A stretch of DNA of 64,000 bases from Plecoglossus altivelis (GCA_036571765.1 BROE01000022.1:14000322-14064321), one strand, 5' to 3'; counted from the stretch's first letter, positions 47,699 to 55,560 are shown. Notes: generated by a model from the letters alone, not told the origin. Numbers and translations are program-made.

Positions 47699-50600
47699 CA
47701 AGTAATGTTTTGTCATGTTTACCAGATTTACAAAACATATTAGCATTTTACCATTAAAATGATTGTACCCACTGTGTCATGACATAGAAACATTGCTCAC
47801 CAGTCTACATGCAAACTAACAACCATGTACTGAAGCTAATGGACTTTATAGAATTCAGTTACATTGTTGTCATTCTAGGGTGTATGTAAACTATACATAT
47901 TTAGCTAGACATATACATCTTTTATAGGCTATATAATTTAGTTTGAATGACAGACTTGTGCAAGGGAACCATTGTAACATCTGCTGATAAAAAGCCAATT
48001 TGCAGCCTTTAAAGACGGGGAGAAAATGTCAGAATGTGAAATTAAACCAACGCATGAGAAAAATAGTCTTAAATGAGCTTTCCAGGTGTGATTATTGAAA
48101 TATCAAAATATTGGAAAATGAAACTTATATCTAGGAATGTCAAGAAAACAAGGTCCGAGGAGTTTGAAGATACAATTCGTTTTTAGTCCCTCTTGGTACC
48201 AAGACAACCTTAACTCAGCAGAACCTGCACCTGGCATTACAGTATGATGTTTACACCAACATCTGTGCTGCTTATTTAACATTTCACTTCCTCCTTCTGA
48301 TGGGTTGAATTATTACTGAATGATCATTACACTTACCTTCTCTTTATTGGCCTTACCACCCCCTCACCTTCCTCATCAGGTTCATCAATGCACGGAGGCG
48401 GATCCTACAGCCCATGTTAGATGCTAGCTCTGTGGAGACACCAAAGACCAAGAAGAAGACACCTCAGAGTCGACCGCTGCAACGCTTCTGGCCAGACTCC
48501 ATCGCCTCAGGTGTGACCCAACAACAGGTCGTCATGCCAAATGGTATGACTTCCTAACCAGTGAAGGCAAAATTTTCCAAGGCACATACAGTGGGGCAAA
48601 ATTATATTTTGTCAGCCACCAATTGTCCAAGTTCTCCCACTTAAAAAATGAGAGAGGCCTGTAATTTTCACCATAGGGACACTTCAACAATGAAAGACAA
48701 AATTAACAAAATTTATTGACAAATATTGACAAAATTTACTTTTAAAGAATGCATTTGCAAATTATAGTTATAAATAAGCATTTGATCAATAGCAAAAGTT
48801 CACCTTAATACTTTGTTATATACTCTTGTTGGCAATGACAGAGGTCAAAGGTTTTCTGTAAGTCTCCATAAGGTTTTTACACACTGTTGCTGGTAGTTTT
48901 GCCCATTCCTTCCTGAAGATCTCCCGTAGAGCAGACATGTTTTAGGGTTGTCAACACAGCCCTAAAACTCATTCTTGGCAACACAGATTTTCAACTCCCT
49001 CCAAAGATTTCTTTATGGGGTTGAGATCTGGAGACTGTCTAGGCCACTCCAAGACCTTGAAATGCTTCTTATGAAGCCACTCCTTCATTGATCGGGCTGT
49101 GTGTTTGGGATCATTGTCATGCTGAAAGACCCAGTCATGTTTCATCTTCAATGCTCTTGCTGATGTAAGGTTTTCACTCAAAATCTCATGATACATGGCC
49201 CTATTCATTCTTTCTTTTACACGGATAAGTCGTTCCTTCATGTTTCCCTTTGCAGGAAAACAGCCCCAAAGCATGTTTCCACCCCCATGCTTTACGATAG
49301 GTAGGGTGTTCTTTGGATGCAGTCTTTCTCCTCCTAACACGACAAGTTGAGTTTTTACCAAAAAGTTCTATATTGGTTACATATGACCATATGACATCCT
49401 TCCAATCCTCTTCTGCATCATCCAAATTATCTCTTGCAAACAGGGGGTGCTTTTTGTGGCAAGAAGGAATACAAGCCTGCCATGCAATGCACTCCCCTCG
49501 TAGGGGGAGAACATTATCATGCACATAGTACATAATGCTCTCGCAGAATTATGTCAATTTAATAGCATGCATTTAATTTAATGCCAATACATATGTTTGC
49601 ACAGGCATTATTCAGAAAGTAGTCCATGGTAGGCGGTATATCATATGTTTAATTATTTTATTCACTTGATCGATAAGGTTAACATTTCCTATATTACAAG
49701 AAGGGTTTGATGGTGAGAACATTTCTGTTGATGTGCAGAGGTTTTAGCACTTGTCTTTAGTAGGCTATATGCATATAAACCTCATGTAAACCTTCAAAAC
49801 AGCTGATATTCGTTATCAGAAGCTGTTGTTTTCCACCCGTCTGACTAGCCCACCCTACGTTGCAGTCCTTTGAACCAATACATGAATAAAAAGAGCCGTG
49901 TGAAAACACTTTGAACCTGTTAAATAAAATACATTCCCTTCGTAAATCGTAGCTGGGTTATATTTCCTCCTAATGCGATGTCGTGGAGCAAGAATGTTTG
50001 TTACGGAAGGGGTTGAATGACAAGTTTGAAGGATTTTGAGTTAAGAACATCTGCTATTTATGCAGATAACATTAATCTCTTGAATTCTGTAACTATTTTT
50101 ATTTTTATTTAGTGGTATATCTCTCCTCCACTTGATTGCGATAGCAATACGAAATCCTTCGCTTTCTGTTTCACGTCGGTGGCGCGCGCTCCCACCGAGG
50201 GGGTGCTTCTGGGGGCTGCCATGCATCGGGTGGCACAACACCAGCATCGGCCTTAATACGCCCAAATCCGCGTCATTTCTCATTTTGCATGGATGGCTGA
50301 ATATATTAAGCGGTCTCACACTTGGCCACATTTTAACAAATCCAACGTTAAGGAGGAAGCGACTTTACGTTGATTTATGTTTGAAGGTAATTTAGTGCAA
50401 TGGAAACCACCTCAACGTTGTCCATCAGTTAAGGGGGGAAAGAAGTAGCTTTGAGTAGCAAAAGTGCTAACTCTAGGCATCGTTGACAATCCTAATCCTC
50501 CATACAAGATATGCATGGTGAGCGCACACCAACTTCATAGCAAGTTTCCTCTGTTGACAATAATACGCTGATTATTTCACTATTTCACTCGCATATGCCC

Positions 50601-51616
50601 CTAAAATGAGACATGTGATAACTGGATTTTGTGTCTGGATAAAGACTAGCCTCCCCCACTCCACCCCTCCCCTCATTCAAAACATAGACACTGGAAGCAT
50701 GGCTCTGTGGGCTGCTTAAGAAGCTGGCTTAAACAAAAACAGAGACAGAAGAAAATAGGGATAAGATTTTATTTAAAGGTTTGTGTTTGGTTAGCTGGTC
50801 ACTTAGCTACCTATATTAGGTGCCAATTGACCAATCTCAGTCATTTATACTAGTTACTCATCCAGGTTATGGATGGATCATCTGCAGTGGGCAGATGTAG
50901 ATTCAGCCAGAGCCAGGATGCCAAGGACCCATTGTGCCAATATGTGGTCCTTTGAGCCAGCCTCCTCCTGAGGGCAACACATTACCCTTGTTCTGTTTTA
51001 CATCTGTTTTACTAAAATTATTTACATTGTCTTTATTTCAAGTTATTTGCATTTATTTTGTTTACATTAAGTGTGGTATGAGTTGTGTGGTATACGTTTA
51101 ACAGTTGCCAAATTCATTCATTTTGATGTTGGTCAGCACAAAATAATTGAAAAGTATCCATTGCGGTATCGATAAAAACTTGTCTTGTTAAGCAGTCTCA
51201 AATGGTTGCTATATCAACATAGGAGCTACTTTTAGCCTTCAGATGTTTTGTGAATACAAACATTGATATCCAAACAGTCTTCAATTATTGTGGCCTACCC
51301 TTTACTTTTTTACGTTTTGTCCATGGCTTCATCTCACTACTGCGCACTACTACAAAATTAGTTTTGAATGAAAGCACAAATACATTTTTTTGTCTTAGAG
51401 CTGAATATGATCCCTTGTTGCTGGTCCCCCTCAGGCACGATGGTGACAATGACAGTAGAGGGTCTGCAGAGCTTGACGTCAGACGGAGCCACTCTGGCTA
51501 TACGGCAGGTGATGATGGGAGGCCACAGCGAGGATGAGTCAGGAGACAGTGATGAGGAAGATGAGGACACAGACATGGCTAGGCTGGGCATGGACAACAG
51601 CGAGTCTTTGCAGTAG
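16296..51616 (+). CDS. pknox1: PBX/knotted 1 homeobox protein 1 (Prep1), nine coding exons
   Basis: A TALE-class homeodomain transcription factor that pairs with PBX proteins in the nucleus. Nine exons join in consistent phase: 16296-16423, 16603-16774, 18802-19002, 19465-19579, 30432-30529, 30643-30771, 30937-31013, 48380-48543, 51435-51616. They sum to 1266 bases, 421 residues plus stop; human PKNOX1 has 436, so about 15-17 N-terminal residues are in an exon I could not place. Order: MEINOX HR1 ([15 protein letters not shown]), HR2 ([12 protein letters not shown]...CSRYIACLK), a glutamine-rich linker, a homeodomain with the PYP loop and helix 3 WFINARRRI, then an acidic C-tail. No frame breaks. 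It sits just after ndufv3, as in human 21q22.3. Fish carry a second paralogue, so it could be pknox1.1 or 1.2; residue-level similarity to PKNOX1 is much higher than to PKNOX2. Confidence 0.93.
16603..16774 (+). CDS. pknox1: pknox1 coding exon B (MEINOX HR1)
   Basis: After tgtgtatttcag it encodes [20 protein letters not shown], then [17 protein letters not shown] and DPELDNL, ending at CTG|GTAAGC. It is nearly identical to human PKNOX1. HR1 is part of the PBX-binding surface. Confidence 0.95.
16775..18801 (+). other. pknox1 intron
   Basis: It contains a hAT-like miniature at 17251-17389; the remainder shows no gene. The acceptor ttgacttactag ends at 18801. Confidence 0.5.
17251..17389. mobile_element. 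Copy of the CAGGGG miniature hAT
   Basis: It begins caggggtgtccaatcctggt, like the element at 7906, continues with the same internal words (cctcgagggccactgtcctga, ttctaatgaatgggtcatta), and ends near tagacccctc. It is shorter and more diverged, and its duplication is not clear. Confidence 0.75.
18802..19002 (+). CDS. pknox1: pknox1 coding exon C (MEINOX HR2)
   Basis: It encodes [20 protein letters not shown], then [20 protein letters not shown] and the PYSP linker, with phase 0 at both ends and a GTACAG donor. It is nearly identical to human up to the linker. A perfect donor-like AAG|GTGAGT lies inside at 18851-18858 (codons for K-V-S) but is not used in the conserved protein. Confidence 0.95.
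19465..19579 (+). CDS. pknox1: pknox1 coding exon D
   Basis: It encodes a linker with [13 protein letters not shown], matching human [13 protein letters not shown], and ends GCA-G|GTATGT in phase 1, which agrees with the GT start of exon E 10.9 kb downstream. Confidence 0.9.
19690..20030. mobile_element. Tc1-like terminal fragment
   Basis: The sequence tacatggggtgtataaaaag followed by tattgatccccatggacctc resembles the terminal region of fish Tc1 elements (catggggtgtgaatac...). No transposase remains and the right boundary is unclear. Confidence 0.5.
20207..20772. mobile_element. Solo LTR of a retroelement
   Basis: It starts TGTGAAAGAAAATTC and ends CCACCACA (TG...CA), flanked by GGGG at 20203-20206 and 20773-20776, a 4-bp duplication as left by LTR-element integrases. 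A second copy, with later insertions, lies at 61413-62596 and shares the sequence end to end. No internal region is present, so each is a recombined single LTR. Confidence 0.85.
22846..23115 (+). pseudogene. hAT transposase N-terminus with BED zinc finger (broken)
   Basis: 89 codons from an ATG. Residues 25-80 include an aromatic WRWFGF, C-x2-C (CREC) and H-x4-H (HLKQWH), the BED finger used by hAT transposases to bind their ends. The frame stops soon after, and the catalytic core continues in other frames downstream. Not a host gene. Confidence 0.8.
23841..24738 (+). mobile_element. Harbinger/PIF-like element nested in the hAT
   Basis: The left end, ggcccgttctttgtacgtcg, and the right end (complement ggcccgttcttcgtacgtcg) form inverted repeats of the Harbinger type. 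Inside is only the Myb-like accessory gene (24076-24224 plus 24316 on); the nuclease gene is absent. The exact outermost bases and the 3-bp duplication were not resolved. Confidence 0.75.
24076..24390 (+). pseudogene. Harbinger Myb/SANT-like accessory protein, two exons
   Basis: Exon 1 (24076-24224) begins [20 protein letters not shown] and has the tryptophan-containing [15 protein letters not shown]. It ends at a good donor (GT|GTAAGT). Exon 2 starts after aatgtcag near 24316 and reads [15 protein letters not shown]. The split codon fits (GT|A). This protein helps Harbinger transposases reach the nucleus and bind ends. The frame decays after about 70 residues, which is shorter than intact relatives. 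Confidence 0.7.
26118..26205. repeat. Fragment of the CAGGGG miniature hAT
   Basis: Words such as gcaatcctggtcc, ccttcctgaaggttttagatg and ttttctgctccagg match the element at 7906-8117. The ends are eroded. Confidence 0.5.
27578..28210. repeat. Diverged tandem repeat, monomer about 150 bp, four units
   Basis: The word tattattaaaat(a/g)(a/g)tctgg recurs at about 27578, 27738, 27888, 28041 and 28185. Between recurrences come, in the same order, a gag.tttttt stretch, gtatttgatactattt, gagcaattttctat and attgaaaaagtaaagg.tgtgg. Unit lengths are about 160, 150, 153 and 144. No coding. Confidence 0.8.
28215..30431 (+). other. Nothing recognised in this intron part
   Basis: No supported coding region on either strand, and no terminal repeats that I could pair. 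Long T runs at 29441-29464 and 29750-29757. Confidence 0.4.
30432..30529 (+). CDS. pknox1: pknox1 coding exon E
   Basis: After tatgttttcag it encodes [20 protein letters not shown] and then RIQNTQ, matching human VTVVTPQGQVVTQTLSPGTI. It ends phase 0 at GTATGT. The linker is rich in Q, V and T. Confidence 0.92.
30643..30771 (+). CDS. pknox1: pknox1 coding exon F (start of homeodomain)
   Basis: It begins [12 protein letters not shown], continues with the basic [14 protein letters not shown], and reaches helix 1, [10 protein letters not shown], with a donor GGT|GTAAGA. SSKNKRG.LPK is the conserved homeodomain arm of PKNOX proteins. Confidence 0.95.
30937..31013 (+). CDS. pknox1: pknox1 coding exon G (TALE loop and helix 2)
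   Basis: It encodes [20 protein letters not shown] and then LQVNNW. PYP is the three-residue loop extension that defines TALE homeodomains. The tryptophan codon is split (TG|G) across the 17.4-kb intron. Confidence 0.95.
32158..33113 (+). mobile_element. LINE copy B, 5' part
   Basis: It starts cacccctccttgaaccgccg, then the same GC-rich sequence as copy A (cgcccggagtggcgtaaccg, gccccaccct). Continuing towards the reverse transcriptase it includes [11 protein letters not shown] (about 32990-33025). It breaks off at GGTG (33110-33113), where the retrovirus-like element begins, and resumes at 38084. Compared with full family members it has lost much of the endonuclease region. Confidence 0.85.
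33114..33242 (-). repeat. Partial third LTR of the element
   Basis: It matches the TGTAGG... end of the complete LTRs for about 129 bases and then changes abruptly, at ttcaaagtata, into leader-repeat sequence. This marks a deletion junction. Confidence 0.85.
33599..33617 (-). promoter_or_regulatory. Second primer binding site, tRNA-Leu type
   Basis: Same 19 bases as at 37510-37528 and the same six-base gap to the LTR edge at 33624. Its presence shows that the middle LTR is followed by a second leader, not by flanking DNA. Confidence 0.85.
33624..34109 (-). repeat. Middle LTR (486 bp)
   Basis: It runs from TGTAGGTTTTTTTATC to ...taaccatca, matches the LTR at 37535-38079, and lies next to a polypurine tract on one side and a primer site on the other. 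It therefore acts as the 3' LTR of the larger unit and the 5' LTR of the smaller one. It lacks a roughly 60-base internal duplication present in the other LTR. Confidence 0.88.
34110..34121 (-). promoter_or_regulatory. Polypurine tract
   Basis: The minus strand reads AAAAGGAGGGAA immediately before the LTR start TGATGG. This is the primer used for plus-strand DNA synthesis in retroelements. Confidence 0.8.
34408..35217 (-). pseudogene. Retroelement protease and truncated reverse transcriptase
   Basis: A 269-codon minus-strand frame. Near residue 28 it has the aspartic protease site VDTGAS. From about residue 165 it has the start of a reverse transcriptase ([12 protein letters not shown], then [15 protein letters not shown]). 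The frame ends shortly after the first catalytic-region aspartate (VLDIC), well before the YxDD box, so the enzyme cannot be complete. The expected remainder of pol is missing between here and the polypurine tract. Confidence 0.85.
35221..35478 (-). pseudogene. Retroelement nucleocapsid domain, two CCHC knuckles
   Basis: Two zinc knuckles of the form C-x2-C-x4-H-x4-[15 protein letters not shown] and [14 protein letters not shown], lie in an arginine-rich setting 17 residues apart. These bind genomic RNA in retroviruses and Ty3-like elements. The segment lies between gag and protease, in a frame separate from both. Confidence 0.9.
35494..36706 (-). pseudogene. Retroelement gag, broken
   Basis: The main frame, 36450-35494 (318 codons), starts with a predicted coiled coil (heptad-like [14 protein letters not shown]), then a helical capsid-like region with [19 protein letters not shown], the spacing seen near the capsid homology region. 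An upstream frame, 36706-36518, may be the N-terminal part, separated by a stop or frame shift. There is no myristoylation start (MG) on the short upstream frame. Confidence 0.75.
36825..37300 (-). repeat. Tandem repeats in the retroelement leader (three units)
   Basis: The word accagcaca(a/g)acaattagcc recurs at 36825, 37002 and 37153, giving units of about 177, 151 and 148 bases. The first unit holds an extra local duplication of gtcttaacgcatctagcc. One further unit is in the second leader at 33244-33392. They lie between the primer site and gag, where packaging signals normally sit. Confidence 0.88.
37510..37528 (-). promoter_or_regulatory. Primer binding site, tRNA-Leu type
   Basis: The minus strand reads TGGTGGCAGCGGTGGGATT, the complement of a leucine tRNA 3' end with CCA. 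It starts six bases after the LTR edge. An identical site is at 33599-33617. Confidence 0.88.
37535..38079 (-). repeat. 5' LTR of the retrovirus-like element (545 bp)
   Basis: Minus-strand start TGATGGGTAGAGG, end ...CCTACA. Compared with the middle LTR it has an extra stretch in which a gaattaagggtcccaagagaaggtc phrase is followed by a similar aaattaaaggccctaagataaggtcc phrase, a diverged internal duplication. Differences between the two LTRs suggest an old insertion. Confidence 0.87.
38084..39128 (+). mobile_element. LINE copy B, 3' part
   Basis: It resumes at cttgagggttcatgggagtt. It encodes, with frame breaks, FADDVV (about 38390-38405), [17 protein letters not shown] (38450-38500) and [19 protein letters not shown], the thumb region of the reverse transcriptase. 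It ends in the GC-rich 3' part around 39128. The same 3' end in inverse orientation is at 55084-55560. Confidence 0.85.
39298..39581. mobile_element. Miniature hAT-like element
   Basis: Left end caggggtacccaattagaaa; right end ...ccaattagtaacccctg, its inverted copy. TTTTAAAG (39290-39297) and GTTTAAAG (39582-39589) form an 8-bp duplication with one mismatch. No coding. Confidence 0.75.
39919..41735 (-). mobile_element. pogo/Tigger-type DNA transposon
   Basis: The terminal repeats ctgtattttccgcgctata (left) and ccgttttttctggactata (right, as complement) are each flanked by TA. It encodes a broken pogo transposase on the minus strand. Confidence 0.85.
40187..41203 (-). pseudogene. pogo-type transposase, frameshifted
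   Basis: The frame opens in the CENP-B-type DNA-binding region ([18 protein letters not shown]). It shows the catalytic aspartates in [12 protein letters not shown] and [12 protein letters not shown], and [20 protein letters not shown] near the third acidic site. After [12 protein letters not shown] (about 40455) the reading frame shifts: a neighbouring frame carries [12 protein letters not shown], and another has an acidic C-tail ending [15 protein letters not shown] and a stop near 40237. At least two frameshifts, so it is inactive. Sequence upstream of 41203 would hold the rest of the DNA-binding domain. Confidence 0.82.
43075..43425 (-). pseudogene. RecQ-like helicase fragment from a repeat (uncertain)
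   Basis: The 116-codon frame includes [20 protein letters not shown], which resembles the P-loop region of RecQ/DEAD-type helicases (ILPTGxGKSLxxQ). The glycine and serine of the loop are replaced (KFRKC), so ATP binding would be lost. A downstream VIVVPPL resembles motif Ia. Such helicase remnants are scattered in fish genomes. No terminal repeats were assigned. Confidence 0.5.
44270..44480 (-). repeat. Unclassified repeat, copy 1 (inverted relative to 50.2 kb)
   Basis: The stretch gtgttgtgccacccgatgca followed by tggctgccacc..aagcacccctcgg, and then cagaaaatgaaggatttcgt, is the complement of the sequence at 50128-50260. Shared length is about 120 bases with gaps. It is GC-rich in an AT-rich setting. 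Confidence 0.65.
44740..45999 (+). mobile_element. Tc1-like transposon with decayed transposase
   Basis: Plus-strand phrases in family order: gaattgtcagtagacctccaa (N-terminal coding), then [37 protein letters not shown] near 45225-45290 (WSDE-like catalytic block), [13 protein letters not shown] (QQDNxPxH catalytic block) near 45510-45545, and [12 protein letters not shown] words near 45620. Stops interrupt every frame. The right terminal region ends near 46000. The left edge is approximate. Confidence 0.8.
47470..47696. repeat. Duplicated TG/TA microsatellite block
   Basis: Two nearly identical arrays, each tagatgtgtgtatatatata then (tg)n and (ta)n, at about 47492-47552 and 47634-47694, are separated by an AT-rich spacer. 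Long TA runs can form cruciforms. No coding. Confidence 0.85.
48380..48543 (+). CDS. pknox1: pknox1 coding exon H (homeodomain helix 3)
   Basis: It completes [14 protein letters not shown], the DNA-recognition helix with isoleucine at the TALE-typical position 50. It then encodes [20 protein letters not shown] and [10 protein letters not shown], matching human. It ends AAT-G|GTATGA in phase 1. Confidence 0.95.
48589..49545 (-). mobile_element. Tc1-like transposon, truncated
   Basis: It begins cagtggggcaaaattatatt after TA (48587-48588), with the same terminal phrase as the element at 2632. The minus-strand frame 49361-48969 has [19 protein letters not shown] (catalytic QQDNDPKH-like block) and [13 protein letters not shown] with IKKSLE following. 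The N-terminal half and right end are missing. It lies in the last pknox1 intron. Confidence 0.82.
49546..51434 (+). other. Last pknox1 intron, remainder
   Basis: Apart from the repeat at 50128-50260 nothing is recognised. The acceptor ttgctggtccccctcag ends at 51434. Confidence 0.5.
50128..50260 (+). repeat. Unclassified repeat, copy 2
   Basis: It runs from agcaatacgaaatccttcgc through cgctcccaccgagggggtgc to gccatgcatcgggtggcaca. It is the inverse of the copy at 44.3 kb. No family name can be given. Confidence 0.65.
51435..51616 (+). CDS. pknox1: pknox1 last coding exon I
   Basis: It encodes [20 protein letters not shown] and then [20 protein letters not shown], ending NSESLQ and TAG at 51614-51616. 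Human ends ENSDSLQ. The acidic tail is a little shorter than the human one. Confidence 0.95.
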
Positions 51617-52244
51617 GATGCACAGACACACAGCACTTGCACACAGTCATAAAGCATACACTAAAAGTAAAACATTTTTTATCCTTCCACGTTGTCACAG
51701 GAGATGTCATCTACATTCATAGACAAATAGCCTTGACAGACATAAGCCAATAGACTTGATTTTACATTTTGCAACCGTGTTGTGGCCTGCAAAAATACAC
51801 ACACATGGTGTCTCAGACCTCACTCAGAAGATCATGTGTATAGATAAGATTAAAATCCATTTCTCATACACCAGTCCTGCCAACTTACTGCATGTGTAAC
51901 ACAACAGATGTGTGTATCTCAAGGAGTGTTTTGTTGAGCTTCATATCATTTATTTTTATTTTAACTAATTACTATTTTGTCAATATCTAGACAAGAACAC
52001 CTTTTTGTATTATATGGTGAGTTCTAAAGTAGAAAAACAAAGCAAAAAGTGTTAAACACAACTGAAAGAAATTAGTATGTGCCAATAAATATTATATTTA
52101 TTTTAATTATATTTTTTATGTTTCTCCTTCATTATGGATGCCAATACCTTTTTGCATGTATGTGTTTGACATGATGTGAGCATTCTGATTATGGCTCCAA
52201 GGCTTATATGCTGGCCCTATAGTCCAATTACCGCCCACAATAAA
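51617..52244 (+). terminator. pknox1 3' untranslated region with polyadenylation signals
   Basis: AATAAA occurs at 52084-52089 and again at 52239-52244; either could end the transcript. Human PKNOX1 has a long 3' region, so a more distal signal (for example near 52850) cannot be excluded. Confidence 0.5.
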
Positions 52245-53925
52245 AGAGATACTTATTTTTATATATGAATACGGGAAGTTGAGTAATGTGTTTTTGTGTT
52301 GTTTCGTAAAAGATATCTATGTAAAAATAAAAATACATTAACAGATACATTTTAAAATACTAACCTGAAAGCAAAACAAGCATGAAGATAAGTTCAATCT
52401 TTTATAGTCTATAGTTAGGATTATTTGTCTCACTATTTTGTCATGGCTAAAATGTTTAGTATGTACAGACATCACTCTTTGAAGTGCACAATCCAATACA
52501 CTCTTTATAGCACAACTATGGTGCACTGAACTAAAAATGATAATAGTAGTTATCGAACAATTAAACAATTCACTGTTTGGGATTCCAAAACTCACTGATA
52601 CTGTACTGTTTTTTTGGGCTAAACACAGACTCAAGCTCGTAATGGGGTCTCTTGGGTCCATGTCTTTATTGGTGAATGTATGGTATTGGCAACATGACAT
52701 ACCGTATATACAGTATTTTGTCAAGCTTGTTACTGGAATTGAGAACGACTGACATTAGGTTTCAAATAACAGTTGTCCTCAGCTATACTGTTTTTTTGTT
52801 ATGTTTTTAATTATTCACTTAAGTTTGCCTTAAATCTTTCTATTTTGAAATAAACGATGCCAACCTGTTGTCCGTACTGCAGTCTATTCATTTTGTGAAG
52901 CCAACCATAGTTGGTTTACCAGTATCCATATTATTGCCACTAGAGTGTTATGAAACTAATTGTAGACCCAAAAACAGACTTGTCTAAAGCTCAGAATAGG
53001 TGTTTCTTTCCTTCTTTATTGGCAACCATAAATACATGAAAAGCAGATGCAAAAGCACAACCAAGGAAATACTCAAACATACACTGTGACATAAAGTACC
53101 CACGGCACAGGTGAAAACTGCATGCCCTAACGAGAATAGATAAACAGAACCAAAACAACAAAGGCCTCTGGTGTCAACAAAGGGTCACAACCCTGACACT
53201 TAAGTTTATATAATAAAGTATTATACTTCATCTAAGTAATTTGATTTGATTTACCCTGTAAGAGTGAGTATTACAGACTGCATACACCCCTCTTATAAGA
53301 GCTTCACATGCTGCAAAAAGATTATGAAAACTTTGGAATTCAGTTGTCAGTGCTATCTGTTGAAAACCTTGATGCCTCTTCTTTCTAAGGGAGAAAATGA
53401 GATGAAAAAAAGGTGTCAAGAATTAGTTTCTACTCAAGTACAGTTAGATGTAATAGTCAATGTGAATGCATGTAATATAAGTATTGTTATAACTCACATA
53501 ACATTCCTGCCTATATTCCACAGAAAACTTAAATTTACGAGAAAAAAACGAGTAAATCTCAAGTCCGCTTACTGTGCATTATCCTAACTCTGGATGTTCA
53601 TGACAATATGTGGATTCTGGGCTAACGTCACGGTGAGTATGATTTGTACATTACACCAACAGCTGTGGCATTTGTAATGTGATGAGGTTGACCTTGTAAA
53701 GTAAAGTGGTATGGTTCCTTGACTGAAAAAAACAAGGTCCAAGGTGTTTCATGCAAATACATTTTCTTTGGCCGTCATACATTAATATGCCTGTAGAAAA
53801 TATTCACCAGTTGATTTACCAACATTCGTTTAAAAGTATACAATCTATATTGAACATTTAGACGTTTACTGAAATGATCATGATATACGCTACAAGCAGA
53901 CTCAAATACCAGTGCATGTCACATA
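52245..53925. other. Intergenic, nothing recognised
   Basis: AT-rich, with no supported gene or classified repeat. No cbs exon was found here, although cbs follows PKNOX1 in human. Confidence 0.5.
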
Positions 53926-54175
53926 CAGTGTCTTACAAAAGTATTCAACCCTCTTGCCATTTTTTTGTATTTTGTTACCTTACAGTTGTGAATCGAAATT
54001 GATTTTCATTTGGATTTCATGTGATGAATAAATACAATTGATGAGCAGGTGGATGACCTCCGAAACATATGGAAGAAGGTACTCTGGTCAGATGAGACTT
54101 CAATATGGCTCTTTTGCCATTCAAGGAAATCCCTGTGGTGTTTTTCTCCGACACTGCTCATTACCCGGATCAGTA
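53926..54175. mobile_element. Tc1-like fragments
   Basis: The phrase acagtgtcttacaaaagtat followed by tcaaccctcttgcca is a Tc1 terminal region. The bases gaaggtactctggtcagatg then agac encode the WSDE(T) block of a Tc1 transposase. Much in between is deleted. Confidence 0.65.
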
Positions 54176-54179
54176 GATG

Positions 54180-54900
54180 TGCTGAGTGTATATTAAAGAA
54201 GTGAACTGAATATTGCACAAGTATTGCTTAGTGGGGCAATATCAAAATTTTCCCGATATGGACAGCTTGATGAAAAAAATTGTTCCTCTGCCTGACGGGT
54301 CTGGTGTCCTTAGCTCCCGAAGCATGGGCCAGAAGGTAATTTCATTGCACCAGATAGCTGTTCAACCTCCCCTCTATACGCAGACTCATCATTATCTCAG
54401 ATGAGGTTGACGACAGTGGTATCGTCTGTAAACTTCAGGAGCTTGACAGAGGTGTTCTTGATGATGTAGTCATTGGTGTCGAGGGAGAAGAGTAGTGGGG
54501 AGCGCACACATCCCTGGAGTGCGTCAGTGCTGATTTTGCAGGTGCTGGAAATGAATTTCCTCTGTCTCACAAGCTGCGATAGACATAGGAACAGAAAGTT
54601 TATGTCATTGTTACAGTAGAGTAAAGCTGGGAGGATGATGTTGAAAGTCGAAGTCCATGAAAACGATCCTTGCATATTTCCCTGGTGTGTCCAGATGTTG
54701 CCGGACATGATGACATCCCATTTTGACTGCATCTTCTACAGACCTGTTTGCGTGATAAGCAAATGGAAGGGATCTAGAAAAGGTACAATGATGTTCTTTA
54801 GGTGGGCCAGCACCAATTGCCTTAATGACTTAATGACCACGGATGTCAGAGTGAGAGGTCTGTAGTCATCAGTCTGAAGAGCCATTGGCTGGCATTAACT
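54180..54900 (-). mobile_element. LINE reverse transcriptase fragment
   Basis: The minus-strand frame 54732-54397 contains LQGCVRSPLLFSLDTNDYII and VKLLKFTDDTTVVNLI. These are the two core reverse-transcriptase boxes, the second with TDD in place of ADD. The same family covers 61023-63350. Stops elsewhere; inactive. Confidence 0.8.
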
Positions 54901-55083
54901 AACAGAATTCCAGCAGCTAGACAGACCAGCGGGTGAGAATTATCTTAATGAAATATTTATTTCACTCCTTACCTGTGGGAAATATCTGTTAAGAAACTAA
55001 TCTTATAAATTAACATAGTGGTAAGAGAAATTTTGCTAAACAGTCAAATGAAAAGGGCACAACATAGCTGCTTAGTCGTTTAA

Positions 55084-55560
55084 TAACTATCCATCCATTT
55101 TCCTCTGGTTTATCCAGAGCCGGGTCATGGGGACAATCTGATCAGGAAGGCTCAGACGTCCTTCTCCACGCACACTTCCTCTATCTCATCCGGGGGGATA
55201 CTGTGGCATTCCCAGGCCAGCCAAGAGACACATTATCTCCAGTGTGTCCTGGGTCTTCCCTGGGGACGCTTTCAGGTGGGACATGCCCGCAACACCTCCC
55301 AAGGGAGGTGCTCAGGAGGCATAGGGAACAGATGTCCAAGCCACCTCAGCTGGTTCCTCTCAATGTGGAGGAGCAGTGGCTCTACTCCGAGCTCCTCCCA
55401 TGTGACTGAGCTCCTCACCCTATCGCTAAGGGAGCGTCTGGCCTCCATGCGGAGAAAACTTATTTTGACCGCTTGAATCTGCGATCTTGTCCTTTTGGTC
55501 AGTACGCAAAGCCCATGACCATAGCATCCAAACCATATGACCATAGCCTACTAACTAGTT
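55084..55560 (-). mobile_element. 3' end of the LINE A/B family
   Basis: The minus-strand frame 55544-55272 reads LSDRVRSSVTWEELGVEPLL and RNQLRWLGHLFPMPPEHLP, the C-terminal end of the protein also seen in copy B (38780-38910). The beginning of the interval, atccatccattttcctctgg, is the complement of the usual 3' end. 5' truncated. Confidence 0.8.

Larger units (their letters stand above)
31014..48379 (+). other. pknox1 intron of 17.4 kb, splitting the homeodomain
   Basis: It holds LINE copy B with a retrovirus-like insert (32158-39128), a miniature hAT, a pogo element, a helicase-like fragment, a Tc1 element and a TA/TG satellite. 31014-32150, 41740-43070 and 46005-47460 show nothing I can name, except for a loosely repeated gatgctggctccgtggatca phrase near 47070-47190. 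Confidence 0.6.
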
